A DNA stretch of 63,319 bases from positions 1 through 63,319 of the forward strand of contig JAFMJR010000003.1 of NCBI GenBank assembly GCA_017853385.1, given 5' to 3'. Each line of letters opens with the position of its first letter. Positions within the stretch are counted from its first letter, which is position 1. Positions 19,475 to 29,945 of the stretch are shown piece after piece. The stretch is from Ilumatobacteraceae bacterium. Its GTDB lineage: Bacteria > Actinomycetota > Acidimicrobiia > Acidimicrobiales > Ilumatobacteraceae. Under the pieces are notes generated by a model, which was not told the DNA's origin, did not search any database, and saw only the letters and a list, made by a program, of their open reading frames with translations. The translations under genes were made by a program, and so were the position numbers.

Positions 19475-20121
19475 GAATTTGCGTGCATTCGCTCAAGAAT
19501 GCGCTCAAACATCTCTACATCTTGAGCGCCTGGGACAGACCATTGTCCATTAATGATGAAAGTTGGGACTGCGGTTACGCCGTATTCGGTTGCTTGTGCG
19601 ATTTCGTTTTGCACTTCAGTCACGAGTTCATCGCTTTCAAGAAATTGTCGCGCAACGGTTTCGTCAATGCCGGTTTCAACTGCACAAGAAACGAGCACTG
19701 CGGTGTCGGCGATATTTTGTCCATCCGTGAAATATGCTTTCATCAAACGCTCTTTCAACAGTATTTGTGTGGCGCTTCCATGATTGATTAGCGCAAAGGC
19801 AAGTAAGCGGTGCGCTGTAAAGGTGTTTGCGCGTAAGGCAACATCCATGTTGAAATCAATATTGTCTTGGGCTGCAACGTTAGTTACATGTTGCAAAATC
19901 TCTGCCGCACGTTGCTCGCCACCAAATTTCTTGGCGTAGGCATCTTTGGCGTAGGTCGTCTCGGTGCTCGATGCGGTTGGGTCCAGCTGGAATGGCTTAA
20001 AGCTGTAATCCACCTGAATATCGATTCCACGAGCCTGAAGGCGAGAAATTGCGGTCTCAAATCGACGTTTTCCAATAAAACACCAAGGACATATGACGTC
20101 GGAGAAGATTTCGATGCGCAT
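19471..20121 (-). CDS. DsbA/FrnE-family oxidoreductase
   Basis: MRIEIFSDVICPWCFIGKRRFETAISRL (CPWC); start near 20121, not 20292. Confidence 0.88.
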   Translation of the reverse strand: MRIEIFSDVICPWCFIGKRRFETAISRLQARGIDIQVDYSFKPFQLDPTASSTETTYAKDAYAKKFGGEQRAAEILQHVTNVAAQDNIDFNMDVALRANTFTAHRLLAFALINHGSATQILLKERLMKAYFTDGQNIADTAVLVSCAVETGIDETVARQFLESDELVTEVQNEIAQATEYGVTAVPTFIINGQWSVPGAQDVEMFERILERMHANS

Positions 20122-20140
20122 AGATGCCACGATAGAGGGG

Positions 20141-21871
20141 ATGGCTTCGTCTCCCGCAACTACGGCAACCTTTTGCGCGACTCTCGTGGACGAGTGGGTG
20201 CGGCTGGGTGTGAAACACGCTGTTGTGTCGCCTGGGTCACGAAGTACGCCAATGGCAATAGCTCTCGCCAACCATCCGCAGATTTCAATCAATGTGTTTC
20301 ACGATGAACGATCTGCAGCGTTTGCAGCTCTCGGCATTGGGCTTGAGTCGCACGTTCCAGCAATCCTGCTGTGCACATCGGGAACTGCAGCAGCACATTT
20401 TTTCGCCGCAGTAATCGAAGCCAATTACGCACATATACCCATGATTGTCTGCACGGCAGATCGTCCTCCAGAGTTGCAGGGTGTTGGTGCTCCGCAGACC
20501 ATTGACCAAACACAGTTGTATGGCAAGTATGTAAGAAAGTTTTTTGATGCAGGCGTCGCAGATGACTCGAATCGTTCAAAATGGAGATCGTTTGCACGTG
20601 AAACGTTTTCGTCAACAGTCGGGGTGAATCGCGGCGCATGTCAGGTGAATTTGCCATTTCGTGAACCACTTGTTGGCGAAGTGGGAGACATTCCTCCAGT
20701 CGATAGTCATTCTCCAGTGCGTGTGGGTGCAGAAATCGCATCTTCGAGTGAGCGAAAAAAACTTAATCTTGCATTGAGGGCTGAAAAAGGAATCATTGTT
20801 GCTGGCAACGGAATTGATCAGCCGCGATTCATTCTTGAGCTGGCGTCGCGCCTGGGTTGGCCAGTACTTGCAGACCCGCGAAGTTTGTGTCGAGTTGCCG
20901 AAAATGAGTCACACGGAGCAGTAATCGTTAGTTGCGCCGATGTCATTCTTCGCAATTCAGGCATCGCTCAAGAGTTGATACCTGAATTTGTTTTGCGCAT
21001 TGGAGATCCTCCGGTAAGCAAAGTTGCCAATCAATGGCTTGCTGCTTGTAAGGCTGAGCAAATTGCTGTTACTAACCAGCCTTCATTAATCGATCCCGAC
21101 AAAGTAGTGACAACTCATATCGTCGGATCCTTTAATGAATTGTTCATGGAGTTAAACCAACTTGTTAGACAGAATCACGACGCCGCGCAAAGTCGTTCGT
21201 CTTGGTTGGCTCAATGGTCCAGCGCCGAAGAAAAATCTCGCAATGCCATAGATTCAGTATTTGCGAAACAGATATCGGAATCATCTCCGTTGACCGAACC
21301 GTTAACGGCAGTCACGGTGTTGGATGCACTTCCATCGGGTTCGCGGCTTGTCGTTTCATCGTCAATGCCTGTTCGAGACCTTGAGTGGTTTTCGCCCCCG
21401 AGAAATGGAATAAGGGTGTATAGCAACCGTGGAGTAAATGGAATCGACGGTGTGGTTTCAACCGCAGTAGGTATTGCGATTGCATCTTCAGTAAAAACAG
21501 CACTCATCATTGGAGACGTTGCCATGTTGCACGACAGCAACGGACTACTCAACATTATGAAGCGAAATATTGATATGAAGATTGTGGTCGTTGATAATGA
21601 AGGGGGAGGAATATTCTCATTCCTCCCACAATCGCAGTTGCTAGAGCAATCGCAATTTGAATTGTTGTTTGGAACACCTCACGAGGTCGATTTCCAAGCG
21701 TTGGCAACGGCGCACGGGGTGCCATTTGCGTTGGCATCAAATGCGTCGGAACTCCGCGATCTACTGAACCGGGCAGGTACGGGAATCATTGGCGTTCGTA
21801 CAAATCGCATGCAAAATGTTGTTGATCACAATTATCTGTATGACGCTGTTTCGCAGGCTTTAGCGAAATAG
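20141..21871 (+). CDS. menD: SEPHCHC synthase MenD
   Basis: HAVVSPGSRSTPMAIALANHP...LLCTSGTAAAHFFAAVIEA...GGGIFSFLPQ. Confidence 0.93.
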   Translation: MASSPATTATFCATLVDEWVRLGVKHAVVSPGSRSTPMAIALANHPQISINVFHDERSAAFAALGIGLESHVPAILLCTSGTAAAHFFAAVIEANYAHIPMIVCTADRPPELQGVGAPQTIDQTQLYGKYVRKFFDAGVADDSNRSKWRSFARETFSSTVGVNRGACQVNLPFREPLVGEVGDIPPVDSHSPVRVGAEIASSSERKKLNLALRAEKGIIVAGNGIDQPRFILELASRLGWPVLADPRSLCRVAENESHGAVIVSCADVILRNSGIAQELIPEFVLRIGDPPVSKVANQWLAACKAEQIAVTNQPSLIDPDKVVTTHIVGSFNELFMELNQLVRQNHDAAQSRSSWLAQWSSAEEKSRNAIDSVFAKQISESSPLTEPLTAVTVLDALPSGSRLVVSSSMPVRDLEWFSPPRNGIRVYSNRGVNGIDGVVSTAVGIAIASSVKTALIIGDVAMLHDSNGLLNIMKRNIDMKIVVVDNEGGGIFSFLPQSQLLEQSQFELLFGTPHEVDFQALATAHGVPFALASNASELRDLLNRAGTGIIGVRTNRMQNVVDHNYLYDAVSQALAK

Positions 21872-21874
21872 TGC

Positions 21875-23068
21875 TTACGGGCGAACAATCGCTGCCAACA
21901 TTGCTTGCAGCTTCGCTTGTGTTTCCGTTAACTCATCCAAAGGTTCGCTGTCGGCAACAATTCCACCACCTGCAAAGAGCCGTGCAATAGTTCGAGTCTC
22001 ATTCAGTTGAGCGCACCGAATGGCAACCGCAAAAACTCCATTGCCTTGTTGATCGCACCAACCGATTGCGCCACCATATTTATCTCGACTCATACCTTCG
22101 TTGTTGGCGATGAGGGCAAGTGCTTTGCCGCGTGGGAATCCGCCAAGAGCCGGTGTTGGCGACAGTGCCATTGCAGCATCAAGTACATGAATATGCGGCT
22201 GAGAAAGTTTCCCGATCAATCGAGTGCCTAAATGCTGAACATTTGCAACTTGCACTATTGAAGGCTGCGCTTCCCAATCCAAGTAAGAACAGTGGGGAAG
22301 CAATGTGTCGTGCACCATGTCAATTACCACTCGATGTTCGACTTGGTTTTTTGTACTTGCCAAAAGTTTCTTGGCGAGTGATGCATCGGTCTCTGGATCT
22401 CCAGTGCGCGGAGTAGTACCGGCTAGCGGGTGGCTTGAAATTTCATCGCCATAGATCGAGACCAGAAGTTCAGGCGAAGCCCCAATGAATCCGTCAAATG
22501 AAAAGCGATAACTAGACCCAAACGAGGCACGAAGTCGAAGTAGCACGGAGTGAACATCGATCGGTATATTTGATTCAACGATCACGTCGCGGGCTATTAC
22601 CGCTTTGGTGATATCTCCTTGTTGTACGGCCTTGCGTGCAGCGTCTACTGCGCTTAAGTATGTGTCGACTGAAACGCCTTCGTGAACATTGAACGAGGCA
22701 TGTGACGGTTTCGGAGGGTTTGAGGACAAATCGGGAACCTGAGCATCATCAATCAGCGTCACCCAGGTTTCACCGCTTTGGGTTTTGCAAATGGTTACTG
22801 ATGGGATAACAAAATCGGATTCATGTGAAGAATCAAACGGGATCGCACCAAACATGATTGGGCCCACACCAATTGGGCAGTCCAAGGTTTCATGGTCAAT
22901 GTTGGCAAGCATTTCTCGTATATGCCTTGCATCGCCGCGGGCGCTTACTCCTCGAGCAGCAAAACCAACACCGTCACGAACAAAAAGTAGACCATCGCCA
23001 CGCGCAAAGTCGTTGAGATCAACTGTTTGATCAGTGATTTGAGAAAGTGGAAACGACCGGGCTTTCAC
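21875..23068 (-). CDS. menF: Isochorismate synthase
   Basis: HPLAGTTPRTGDPETDASLAKKLLASTKNQVEHRVVIDMV...PTPALGGFPRGKALALI...YGGAIGWCD. Confidence 0.92.
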   Translation of the reverse strand: MKARSFPLSQITDQTVDLNDFARGDGLLFVRDGVGFAARGVSARGDARHIREMLANIDHETLDCPIGVGPIMFGAIPFDSSHESDFVIPSVTICKTQSGETWVTLIDDAQVPDLSSNPPKPSHASFNVHEGVSVDTYLSAVDAARKAVQQGDITKAVIARDVIVESNIPIDVHSVLLRLRASFGSSYRFSFDGFIGASPELLVSIYGDEISSHPLAGTTPRTGDPETDASLAKKLLASTKNQVEHRVVIDMVHDTLLPHCSYLDWEAQPSIVQVANVQHLGTRLIGKLSQPHIHVLDAAMALSPTPALGGFPRGKALALIANNEGMSRDKYGGAIGWCDQQGNGVFAVAIRCAQLNETRTIARLFAGGGIVADSEPLDELTETQAKLQAMLAAIVRP

Positions 23069-23076
23069 GAGTAGCC

Positions 23077-23790
23077 CTACTTTTTCGTAGCGTGCATCAA
23101 TTGAGTGAGTCCGCCGGACAATTGCTCGTGACGAACGTGTTCAAAGCCTGCTTCTTCCAACATGCGAACAAGTGCTGCAGGCTCTGGCAGGTAGGCAACA
23201 CTTTTTGGTAGATAGTTGTATGCAGCACGGTTGGAGAGCAAGCCACCTATGCGGGGAACTACTTTTCCAAAGTAGATCGAGTTACCCCAGCGAATGATTG
23301 GGTTTGTTGGCGTACTTACGTCGAGCAACGCAATTCGGCCACCTGGTTTGACGACTCGGCTGATTTCATGAAAAAAGACACCAAGATCAACAAGGTTGCG
23401 AAGGGCGAATCCGCATGTGACTCCGTCTACCGATGCAGTAGCAATAGGAAGACGCAAAATGTCGGCTTGAACACGGGGAGCATTGCTGTGATCGGCTGCC
23501 AGCATGCCAAAGGACATGTCAAAAGAAAGTGGCAGAAGTCCGGCCTTTCTCAGATCGATACAGAGGTCTCCAGTTCCACTTGCGAGGTCGAGAACTCGTG
23601 CGCCGCGGCTTAATGCCAGTTTTCGCACCGCAATCTTGCGCCAGCGCGTATCTAGGCGAAAAGTCATGATGCGATTTACTAGGTCGTAGCGAGGTGCAAT
23701 CGCGTCAAACATGTTCTGCACGACCTTGGCTTTTGCCTCACCTTGAGGCAGATCTGTGGTGTCCCATGTTGCCTTTTCAGAATTGCTCAC
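23077..23790 (-). CDS. menG: Demethylmenaquinone methyltransferase (UbiE/MenG)
   Basis: MFDAIAPRYDLVNRIMTFRLDTRWR...VLDLASGTGDLCIDL. Confidence 0.93.
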   Translation of the reverse strand: MSNSEKATWDTTDLPQGEAKAKVVQNMFDAIAPRYDLVNRIMTFRLDTRWRKIAVRKLALSRGARVLDLASGTGDLCIDLRKAGLLPLSFDMSFGMLAADHSNAPRVQADILRLPIATASVDGVTCGFALRNLVDLGVFFHEISRVVKPGGRIALLDVSTPTNPIIRWGNSIYFGKVVPRIGGLLSNRAAYNYLPKSVAYLPEPAALVRMLEEAGFEHVRHEQLSGGLTQLMHATKK

Positions 23791-23870
23791 CTCGTCAGGT
23801 TACGTCAATCTCGGCAATACTTAATGGTTGAGCTTGTTGCTTTGTTGTCAAGCCTGTAGTTGGGGGACTC

Positions 23871-25091
23871 ATGATTGATTTTTCGTTTTCACCAGAAATT
23901 GAGGAAGTACGTCTCAAAGTACGTGCGTTTATGGATGAACAGGTTCGTCCAAAATGGGAGTCAATTGATCAGAACGATCGTTCAGCTGTAGTCAAGACCA
24001 TCGTTGAACTACGCAAACTTGCGCAAGAAGATTGGAAACTGTGGTTGCCACATATGCCTGCTGAATGGGGTGGCATGGGTCTTGGACCAACAGCAATGGC
24101 AGCGGTATCGGCCGAGGCTGCCAAAGTGAGTATCGGTCCATATGTGTTGAATGCTCAGGCCCCTGATGAAGGCAATCAGCACACGTTGTTGCATTGGGCT
24201 ACGCCAGAACAAAAAGAGAAATACTTGCGGCCGCTCTGTGAGGGTAAAAAGCGTTCATGTTTTGCCATGACGGAGCCAGAGGTTGCCGGCAGTGATCCAA
24301 CACTCATCAAAACGTTTGCCTACAAAGACGGGGATGAGTGGGTAATAAATGGACATAAGTGGTTTATCTCAGGTGCACGCGGCGCACATTTTGCGCTGCT
24401 AGTTGCTCGTACCGAAGAAGATCCAGATCTTCCACAAGCAGCAAACTCGTGTTTCATCGTTGACATACCTAGCGAGGGTTGGAACATCGTAAGAGATGTT
24501 GAAACCATGTCTGGCGGTCACAATCATTGCGAAATAGAAATTAAGGATTTGCGAGTTCCGAACGAGAACATGTTGGGTGGTCGCGGACAAGGCCATCTTC
24601 TCGGCCAGTATCGTCTTGGCCCAGCGCGCTTGGCACATTGCATGCGTTGGATCGCACAAGCCGAAACTGCGCTCGACATGATGGTCGCTCGTGCACTCGA
24701 GCGATACTCGCACGGTTCGCTACTGGCAGAAAAGCAAGGCATTCAGTGGCTCATTGCAGATTCAGCAATGGAGATGTACCAGGGAAAACTGATGATTTTG
24801 CACGCTGCATACAAGATTGAGCATGGAATGGATTTCACGAGTGAAGTAAGTATGACCAAGCACTTTGTGGCAAACAGTTTGTGGAGAATTATTGATCGTG
24901 CAATTCAAGTTCACGGCGCATTGGGATATAGCACGGACACGCCGCTTGCAGGTATGTTGCAGCAGGCCAGGTGGAGTCGTTTCGCCGATGGAGCAGATGA
25001 AATACATCAAATGCGAATTGCGCAACGCACAATTTCTGCATACAAAGATTTCGGTACAACGAAGAAGGCGACAGGAGACTTGCCATTATGA
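23871..25091 (+). CDS. Acyl-CoA dehydrogenase family protein
   Basis: CFAMTEPEVAGSDPTLIKTFA...INGHKWFISGARGA...QVHGALGYSTDTPLA. Confidence 0.92.
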   Translation: MIDFSFSPEIEEVRLKVRAFMDEQVRPKWESIDQNDRSAVVKTIVELRKLAQEDWKLWLPHMPAEWGGMGLGPTAMAAVSAEAAKVSIGPYVLNAQAPDEGNQHTLLHWATPEQKEKYLRPLCEGKKRSCFAMTEPEVAGSDPTLIKTFAYKDGDEWVINGHKWFISGARGAHFALLVARTEEDPDLPQAANSCFIVDIPSEGWNIVRDVETMSGGHNHCEIEIKDLRVPNENMLGGRGQGHLLGQYRLGPARLAHCMRWIAQAETALDMMVARALERYSHGSLLAEKQGIQWLIADSAMEMYQGKLMILHAAYKIEHGMDFTSEVSMTKHFVANSLWRIIDRAIQVHGALGYSTDTPLAGMLQQARWSRFADGADEIHQMRIAQRTISAYKDFGTTKKATGDLPL

Positions 25092-26053
25092 ACAAGCGTG
25101 ATATCACTTTTGGCGTGTTCATGCCACAGGGCTGGAAAATGGAGCTCGTTGGTATTGAAAACCCGGTTGAAAAATGGAATGCGGCCGTAGATATTGCAGT
25201 AACTGCCGAAGAACTCGGATTTGATTCCATTTGGGTTTACGACCACTTTCATAATGTTCCGCGCCCTGCCCATGAAACGGTCTTTGAGTGTTGGACGGTG
25301 ATGGCAGCAATAAGTCAGCTGACAAAGCGAATTCGATTGGGTCAAATGGTGGGCTGCAACTTGTATCGCCCGCCAGCACTGCTCGCAAAAATCACCAGCA
25401 CGCTCGATGTCATTTCGGGCGGCCGTTTGGACTGGGGTATTGGCGCCGGCTGGTATGAAAACGAATGCAGAGGATACGGATATGAATTTCCCGTTCCGAA
25501 GGACCGCATTGCCATGCTTCGCGAAAGTGTTGAAATTGTAAAGATGATGTGGTCTCAAGAAGAAACCACATACGACGGCAAGTATTACCAACTTGTCCGC
25601 GCTAACTGCGACCCAAAGCCGTTGCAGTCACCTCGTCCGCCAATTTGGATTGGAGGAGGTGGAGAGCAATTGACTCTGCGGGTCGTTGCGCAACATGCCG
25701 ATTATTCAAACTTCGGTGGCACTCTTGAAGATTTCGCCCGCAAAGTTGAGATCTTGAAAGGTCATTGCGAAAAAGTTGGTCGAGACGAATCAGAGATACG
25801 AAAGACCACATCGGGTGAAATACTTATTCGCGATACTGAAAAAGAACTTCGTGAATTTCAAATTGCCAGCGGACGCGGAGATCAGTTTGAGCAATGGAGC
25901 AAAGCAAACTTTGTAGGAACACCTGACCAGGTGGCCGAGCGTATAGATGCCTTCGTTCAAGCAGGCTGCAGTGGATTCATTCCTTGGTGCGTTGACTATC
26001 CCGACAAGCACACGCTGAATGAATTTGCAAAAATTATGAAGTCGTACCGCTAA
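25088..26053 (+). CDS. LLM-class F420-dependent oxidoreductase
   Basis: DSIWVYDHFHNVPRP...TSTLDVISGGRLDWGIGAGWYENECRGYGYEFP; ATGA overlap with the upstream ACAD. Confidence 0.9.
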   Translation: MNKRDITFGVFMPQGWKMELVGIENPVEKWNAAVDIAVTAEELGFDSIWVYDHFHNVPRPAHETVFECWTVMAAISQLTKRIRLGQMVGCNLYRPPALLAKITSTLDVISGGRLDWGIGAGWYENECRGYGYEFPVPKDRIAMLRESVEIVKMMWSQEETTYDGKYYQLVRANCDPKPLQSPRPPIWIGGGGEQLTLRVVAQHADYSNFGGTLEDFARKVEILKGHCEKVGRDESEIRKTTSGEILIRDTEKELREFQIASGRGDQFEQWSKANFVGTPDQVAERIDAFVQAGCSGFIPWCVDYPDKHTLNEFAKIMKSYR

Positions 26054-26057
26054 TTAT

Positions 26058-26513
26058 TTAGTAGTAGTGACGGAAAATAATTTCAGCAACACATGAAGGC
26101 TTAGTAGCGCCTTCGCATTCAAAAGTGGTTTCTAAGACAACCTGAGCGCCACCGGCAATTTCCGTTGCTTCAAGAAGTTTCACGCCTGCACGTAAGCGGG
26201 CTCCCACTGGAACCGGCGCCATGAAACGCACTTTGTTGGTTCCGTAGTTGACTCCCATCTTCACGCCTTCAACTTTCCAGATTTGCCCGATTAACACCGG
26301 TGCAAGTGACAGCGTGAGATAACCATGCGCAATGGTTTGGCCAAATGGTCCGCTTTTTGCTCGTTCGGTGTCCAAGTGAATCCATTGATGATCGCCGGTT
26401 GCATCGGCAAAAAGTTGCACCTGTTCTTGGGTGACGGTGATGTAATCGCTGTATCCCAAATGCTGGCCAACATGTGCCATGAGATCTGCTTGGTCCTTGA
26501 TGATGGTTGTCAT
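26058..26513 (-). CDS. MaoC-family dehydratase (R-hydratase-like)
   Basis: LFADATGDHQWIHLDTERAKSGPFGQTIAHGYLTLSL. Confidence 0.9.
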   Translation of the reverse strand: MTTIIKDQADLMAHVGQHLGYSDYITVTQEQVQLFADATGDHQWIHLDTERAKSGPFGQTIAHGYLTLSLAPVLIGQIWKVEGVKMGVNYGTNKVRFMAPVPVGARLRAGVKLLEATEIAGGAQVVLETTFECEGATKPSCVAEIIFRHYY

Positions 26514-26564
26514 GTACTCAGTGTGGCAGACCAGTACGACCAAATGCGAACTAGCGGGTACGGG

Positions 26565-26963
26565 TTAGTGAAACCAGACTTTTTGGTGCGACCGACTTTG
26601 GTTGTGCAGAAGCAGTGCACAAAGCGCGACATCAAAGACCACATTCAGGAACGAATATGGAACAAGCGTTCTATGAACGATGAGATTGGAAACAAAAGGC
26701 GAGAAGGCTGCCACTAGGGCTATGGCGTACCCAATTTTGAGTTCATTGGCCATGAGTAAGCCGCCGAGTGCATGCGCAGCAATGACCACAATTCCATAGA
26801 TTGGGCCAAAGGTGTACACCGTACGTATGTATCCAATTTCCATTTGGGTATCCATGAAATTGGCGAGAGCGAAAAAGCCATTGATATACAAAAGCCATGT
26901 CGCAATTTGCAAAGTTTGTGGCTGCATGCGGTCAAACCACTTTTTGAAATTGATGTTCTGCAC
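26565..26963 (-). CDS. Small membrane protein of unknown function
   Basis: 132-aa ORF with several hydrophobic segments. Confidence 0.6.
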   Translation of the reverse strand: MQNINFKKWFDRMQPQTLQIATWLLYINGFFALANFMDTQMEIGYIRTVYTFGPIYGIVVIAAHALGGLLMANELKIGYAIALVAAFSPFVSNLIVHRTLVPYSFLNVVFDVALCALLLHNQSRSHQKVWFH

Positions 26964-26994
26964 CTTTTCATTCTTGCAGACCTAGCCTGTTGTT

Positions 26995-27834
26995 ATGCGT
27001 TCAGGCTTTGTTTCCTTGGTTGGGCGTCCAAATGTTGGCAAGTCCACTTTGGTGAATGCTCTCACGGGAACAAAAGTGAGCATCGTTTCGGATAAGCCGC
27101 AAACCACCCGAACTCGAATTCGCGGTGTGGTCACACATGACGAATATCAGATCATTTTCGTTGATACTCCTGGGTTGCATAAAGCTGTGAGTGCGCTGGG
27201 TGAAAAAGTAAACGCAACTGCCCTTGAATCAACCAAAGATGTTGATGTGGTGTGTCTTGTGATTGACGCAACTCAGCCGTTCGGGAAGGGCGATCAGTGG
27301 GTGGCGAATCACATTGATATGTCTAAGGCTGTTGTTATTTTGAACAAAATTGACAGAGCTTCGCCACAACAAATTCTGAAGCAGTTGACAAAACTCAGCG
27401 AGTTGGGTGCCCGCGACTATTTCCCTGTTAGTGCAAAAACGGGTGATGGTATTGCTCAACTGAACGCCCACTTGGGATCGCTTTTGCCCGAAGGTGAACA
27501 GTTGTACCCAGCGGAGATGACGACCGAAACTTCCCCTGGTGAATGGGTTGCAGAACTTGTGCGTGAACAATTGCTTGCGATCACATTTGACGAATTGCCG
27601 TACTCCATAGCAACTCGGGTCACTGAGTGGGAAGACAACAAGGTTCGCTGTGAGATCGTTGTGGAACGTGACAGCCAAAAAGGAATGGTTATTGGAAAGG
27701 GCGGCCTCGTATTGAAGCAGGTGGGTACGGCCGTCCGGAAGCAGTTACCCAAAGGAACGTTTTTGGAACTTGCTGTAGTGGTTGATAAGAACTGGCAGCA
27801 ACGTGCAGATCGAGTTGAGCGACTGGGTTATTAA
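26995..27834 (+). CDS. era: GTPase Era
   Basis: VSLVGRPNVGKSTLVNALTGTK...FVDTPGLHK...NKID; C-terminal KH motif VIGKGGLVLKQVGTAVRKQL. Confidence 0.95.
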   Translation: MRSGFVSLVGRPNVGKSTLVNALTGTKVSIVSDKPQTTRTRIRGVVTHDEYQIIFVDTPGLHKAVSALGEKVNATALESTKDVDVVCLVIDATQPFGKGDQWVANHIDMSKAVVILNKIDRASPQQILKQLTKLSELGARDYFPVSAKTGDGIAQLNAHLGSLLPEGEQLYPAEMTTETSPGEWVAELVREQLLAITFDELPYSIATRVTEWEDNKVRCEIVVERDSQKGMVIGKGGLVLKQVGTAVRKQLPKGTFLELAVVVDKNWQQRADRVERLGY

Positions 27835-27843
27835 CGCAACTGT

Positions 27844-28452
27844 TTACGATGTGACAAGCATTTTGTAATCGTCAAACGTAACTGGAATTCCCGCTCCAGC
27901 AATGTCTCCTCGTCCACGTGGTACGCCAATTGGTTTGCCAGCAACGCTGAATGTCACTTGTCCAATACCAGGTTGGCTGGTAAGAGTGAGCACAATTTGC
28001 GCAATCGCAAGTCGCTGTTCGCTTGGTTTGACTAGATCTAGATATCCACGCTTTGCGTTGACATTGGCAACACCGCCGTCAACTTCCACAGTTGCTGAAA
28101 AATTTGTGGGAAGCAATGTAGTGACACGTGTGTGTGCTGGGTCGGGTAACCCGGCGATGAGCGCGGCAAAAACAGCTTGAGGGTCTGTTGGGGATGGAAT
28201 TTCAAGCCGAACTCGAACCATCCCAGCAGATTTAATGAAATAAAAGTCGGCCTGCTCGTAAGCGGCTCCAGCAATGGTTGTTTGGACTGCATATGGAATG
28301 GTCGTAGCGGGAATTGTCGTTTCAGGAGAATTCAGATCAAACGGAATGCTGTTTGGATTCACTTCAACAAATTCACCTGATTTTGGAACAGCGCAAGACG
28401 CCGTGACGCTTGCAAGAGCTACAACGAAAACCGACAACTTTGCAGATTTCAT
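27844..28452 (-). CDS. Lipoprotein with GerMN (LpqB-like) domain
   Basis: Signal with lipobox-like SVTASC; FYFIKSAGMVRVRLEIPSPTDPQAVFAALIAGLPDP; follows the histidine kinase. Confidence 0.75.
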   Translation of the reverse strand: MKSAKLSVFVVALASVTASCAVPKSGEFVEVNPNSIPFDLNSPETTIPATTIPYAVQTTIAGAAYEQADFYFIKSAGMVRVRLEIPSPTDPQAVFAALIAGLPDPAHTRVTTLLPTNFSATVEVDGGVANVNAKRGYLDLVKPSEQRLAIAQIVLTLTSQPGIGQVTFSVAGKPIGVPRGRGDIAGAGIPVTFDDYKMLVTS

Positions 28453-29870
28453 GAGACTGGTCCAATTTTAGGAAACGTGAAAGAAAATACGGCCCCACCC
28501 TCTGGAGAGCTGTCAACTGTCACCGCGCCGTTCATTGCACGAGCGTGTTCTTGCACGATTGCAAGTCCTAGTCCACTGCCCGTGCTGTTTCGCGATGCCG
28601 TGCCGCGAGCGAAACGATTAAAGATGTTATTTCGCTCGCTAGCCGCAATACCGGGGCCAGAGTCGTGAACCGAAATAACAAATGTCTCATTGTTGAGGAC
28701 TAGTGAAACGCGATTTGCGCCTCCTGCGTGGTCGCGCGCATTTTCAAGCAAATTGACTAGCACGCGTTCTATTCGCCGACGATCAAGTAGGCACTCATCT
28801 TCTCCTGCGGTTTCTCCATCGCTTGAAGCCACAGAAGATCGATATTCAATATTCCCAAATCCATAGCGGTTCATTATTCGCACAATGAGATCATTGAGGC
28901 GAACTATTTCGTTTTCAGATTCTTCTGCTTGTGCATCTAAACGAGATAACTCAAGTAAGTCCAGAACGGTTCGATCAAAACGTTCAATTTGCTTTTTCAT
29001 AATGTCAATAGCTTGTTGATTGCGTTCCGAAAACTCTGATCTGCGAGCGATCAGTACTTCCGAGGCTGCTGCAAGTGCAGTAACGGGTGATCGCAATTCA
29101 TGGCTGACGTCACTCGCAAAGCGTTGCTCTCGTTCAATTCTCTCTTGAACAGCGTTAGCCATTTCGTTAAATGAAGTGACTAATTGTTGAAGATCCGCAT
29201 CGTCTTCATGGTCTAGACGTGTGTCAAGTCCACCAGTCGCAATTTTGTTGGCAGCTAGAGCCACTCGAGTTAGCGGCCGCAGAACATTTTGGCTCATAGA
29301 GAATCCAAGCACACCTGCGGCACCGGTAATGAGAACTACACCAATGATCAACGTAATTTGAATTGTGCGAAGTGTGTTTTCTACATCTGACACTGGAAAG
29401 GCTTCAAAGTAATGAATGCCAATAGATGGAACTGCAACACCAATTGCCTCGTACGGTTTTCCCTCAAAGACAAAGCGTTGACGCCCAGTTCGATTATTGA
29501 GCGTTTCGGAAAGTAGCTCTGGGGGAAGATTCGATTGAGTGAATCTCAAAGGATCTTGCGCGTAGTACAGCTCTCCCTTCCCAGGGCGTGCATCGATCTG
29601 TACAACAGCGAATCCATCTTGTTCCGTGCGAATTTGGGTAATGAGTTCAGCGACGTTGGTTCCGTCGGTTTCTACGAAACTGCGCATCAGTTGCGCATTG
29701 TTGAAAGCCTGTCGCTGTGCAACTTCAGAACGTTGACCTAATAGATATGAACGAGTGCTTGCAAAGGTGACAATGCTCAGTGCGACTGCGGCGGCGAAAG
29801 CTGCGAGACCAAAAAACAGAACCATTCGTTGACGGATGCTGAGTCGTAATGGCAGGGAGGACCTTGGCAC
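28449..29870 (-). CDS. Membrane sensor histidine kinase (MtrB-like)
   Basis: HAMP region, FASDVSHELRSPVTALAAASEVL H-box, NLLENARDHAGGANRV, DSGPGIAASERNNIFNRFARG. Likely GTG start at 29870. Confidence 0.88.
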   Translation of the reverse strand: MPRSSLPLRLSIRQRMVLFFGLAAFAAAVALSIVTFASTRSYLLGQRSEVAQRQAFNNAQLMRSFVETDGTNVAELITQIRTEQDGFAVVQIDARPGKGELYYAQDPLRFTQSNLPPELLSETLNNRTGRQRFVFEGKPYEAIGVAVPSIGIHYFEAFPVSDVENTLRTIQITLIIGVVLITGAAGVLGFSMSQNVLRPLTRVALAANKIATGGLDTRLDHEDDADLQQLVTSFNEMANAVQERIEREQRFASDVSHELRSPVTALAAASEVLIARRSEFSERNQQAIDIMKKQIERFDRTVLDLLELSRLDAQAEESENEIVRLNDLIVRIMNRYGFGNIEYRSSVASSDGETAGEDECLLDRRRIERVLVNLLENARDHAGGANRVSLVLNNETFVISVHDSGPGIAASERNNIFNRFARGTASRNSTGSGLGLAIVQEHARAMNGAVTVDSSPEGGAVFSFTFPKIGPVS

Positions 29871-29902
29871 TGTTACAGCATGGCAGTAAATAGGTGAGAC
29901 CG

Positions 29903-29945
29903 GAACCGGCGGGACCCAAGGGGGAGCATGAGTGCCCGCCGGTTC
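29903..29945. repeat. Perfect 11-bp inverted repeat GAACCGGCGGG / CCCGCCGGTTC with 21-nt loop
   Basis: Left arm 29903-29913, right arm 29935-29945, in the intergenic region between the divergent kinase and response regulator genes. Confidence 0.85.

Noticed and set aside
19867-20307. 146-aa plus-strand ORF overlapping the FrnE-like gene and menD start
   Set aside because: Antisense to a conserved DsbA-family protein; sequence looks like antisense translation with no family signature.
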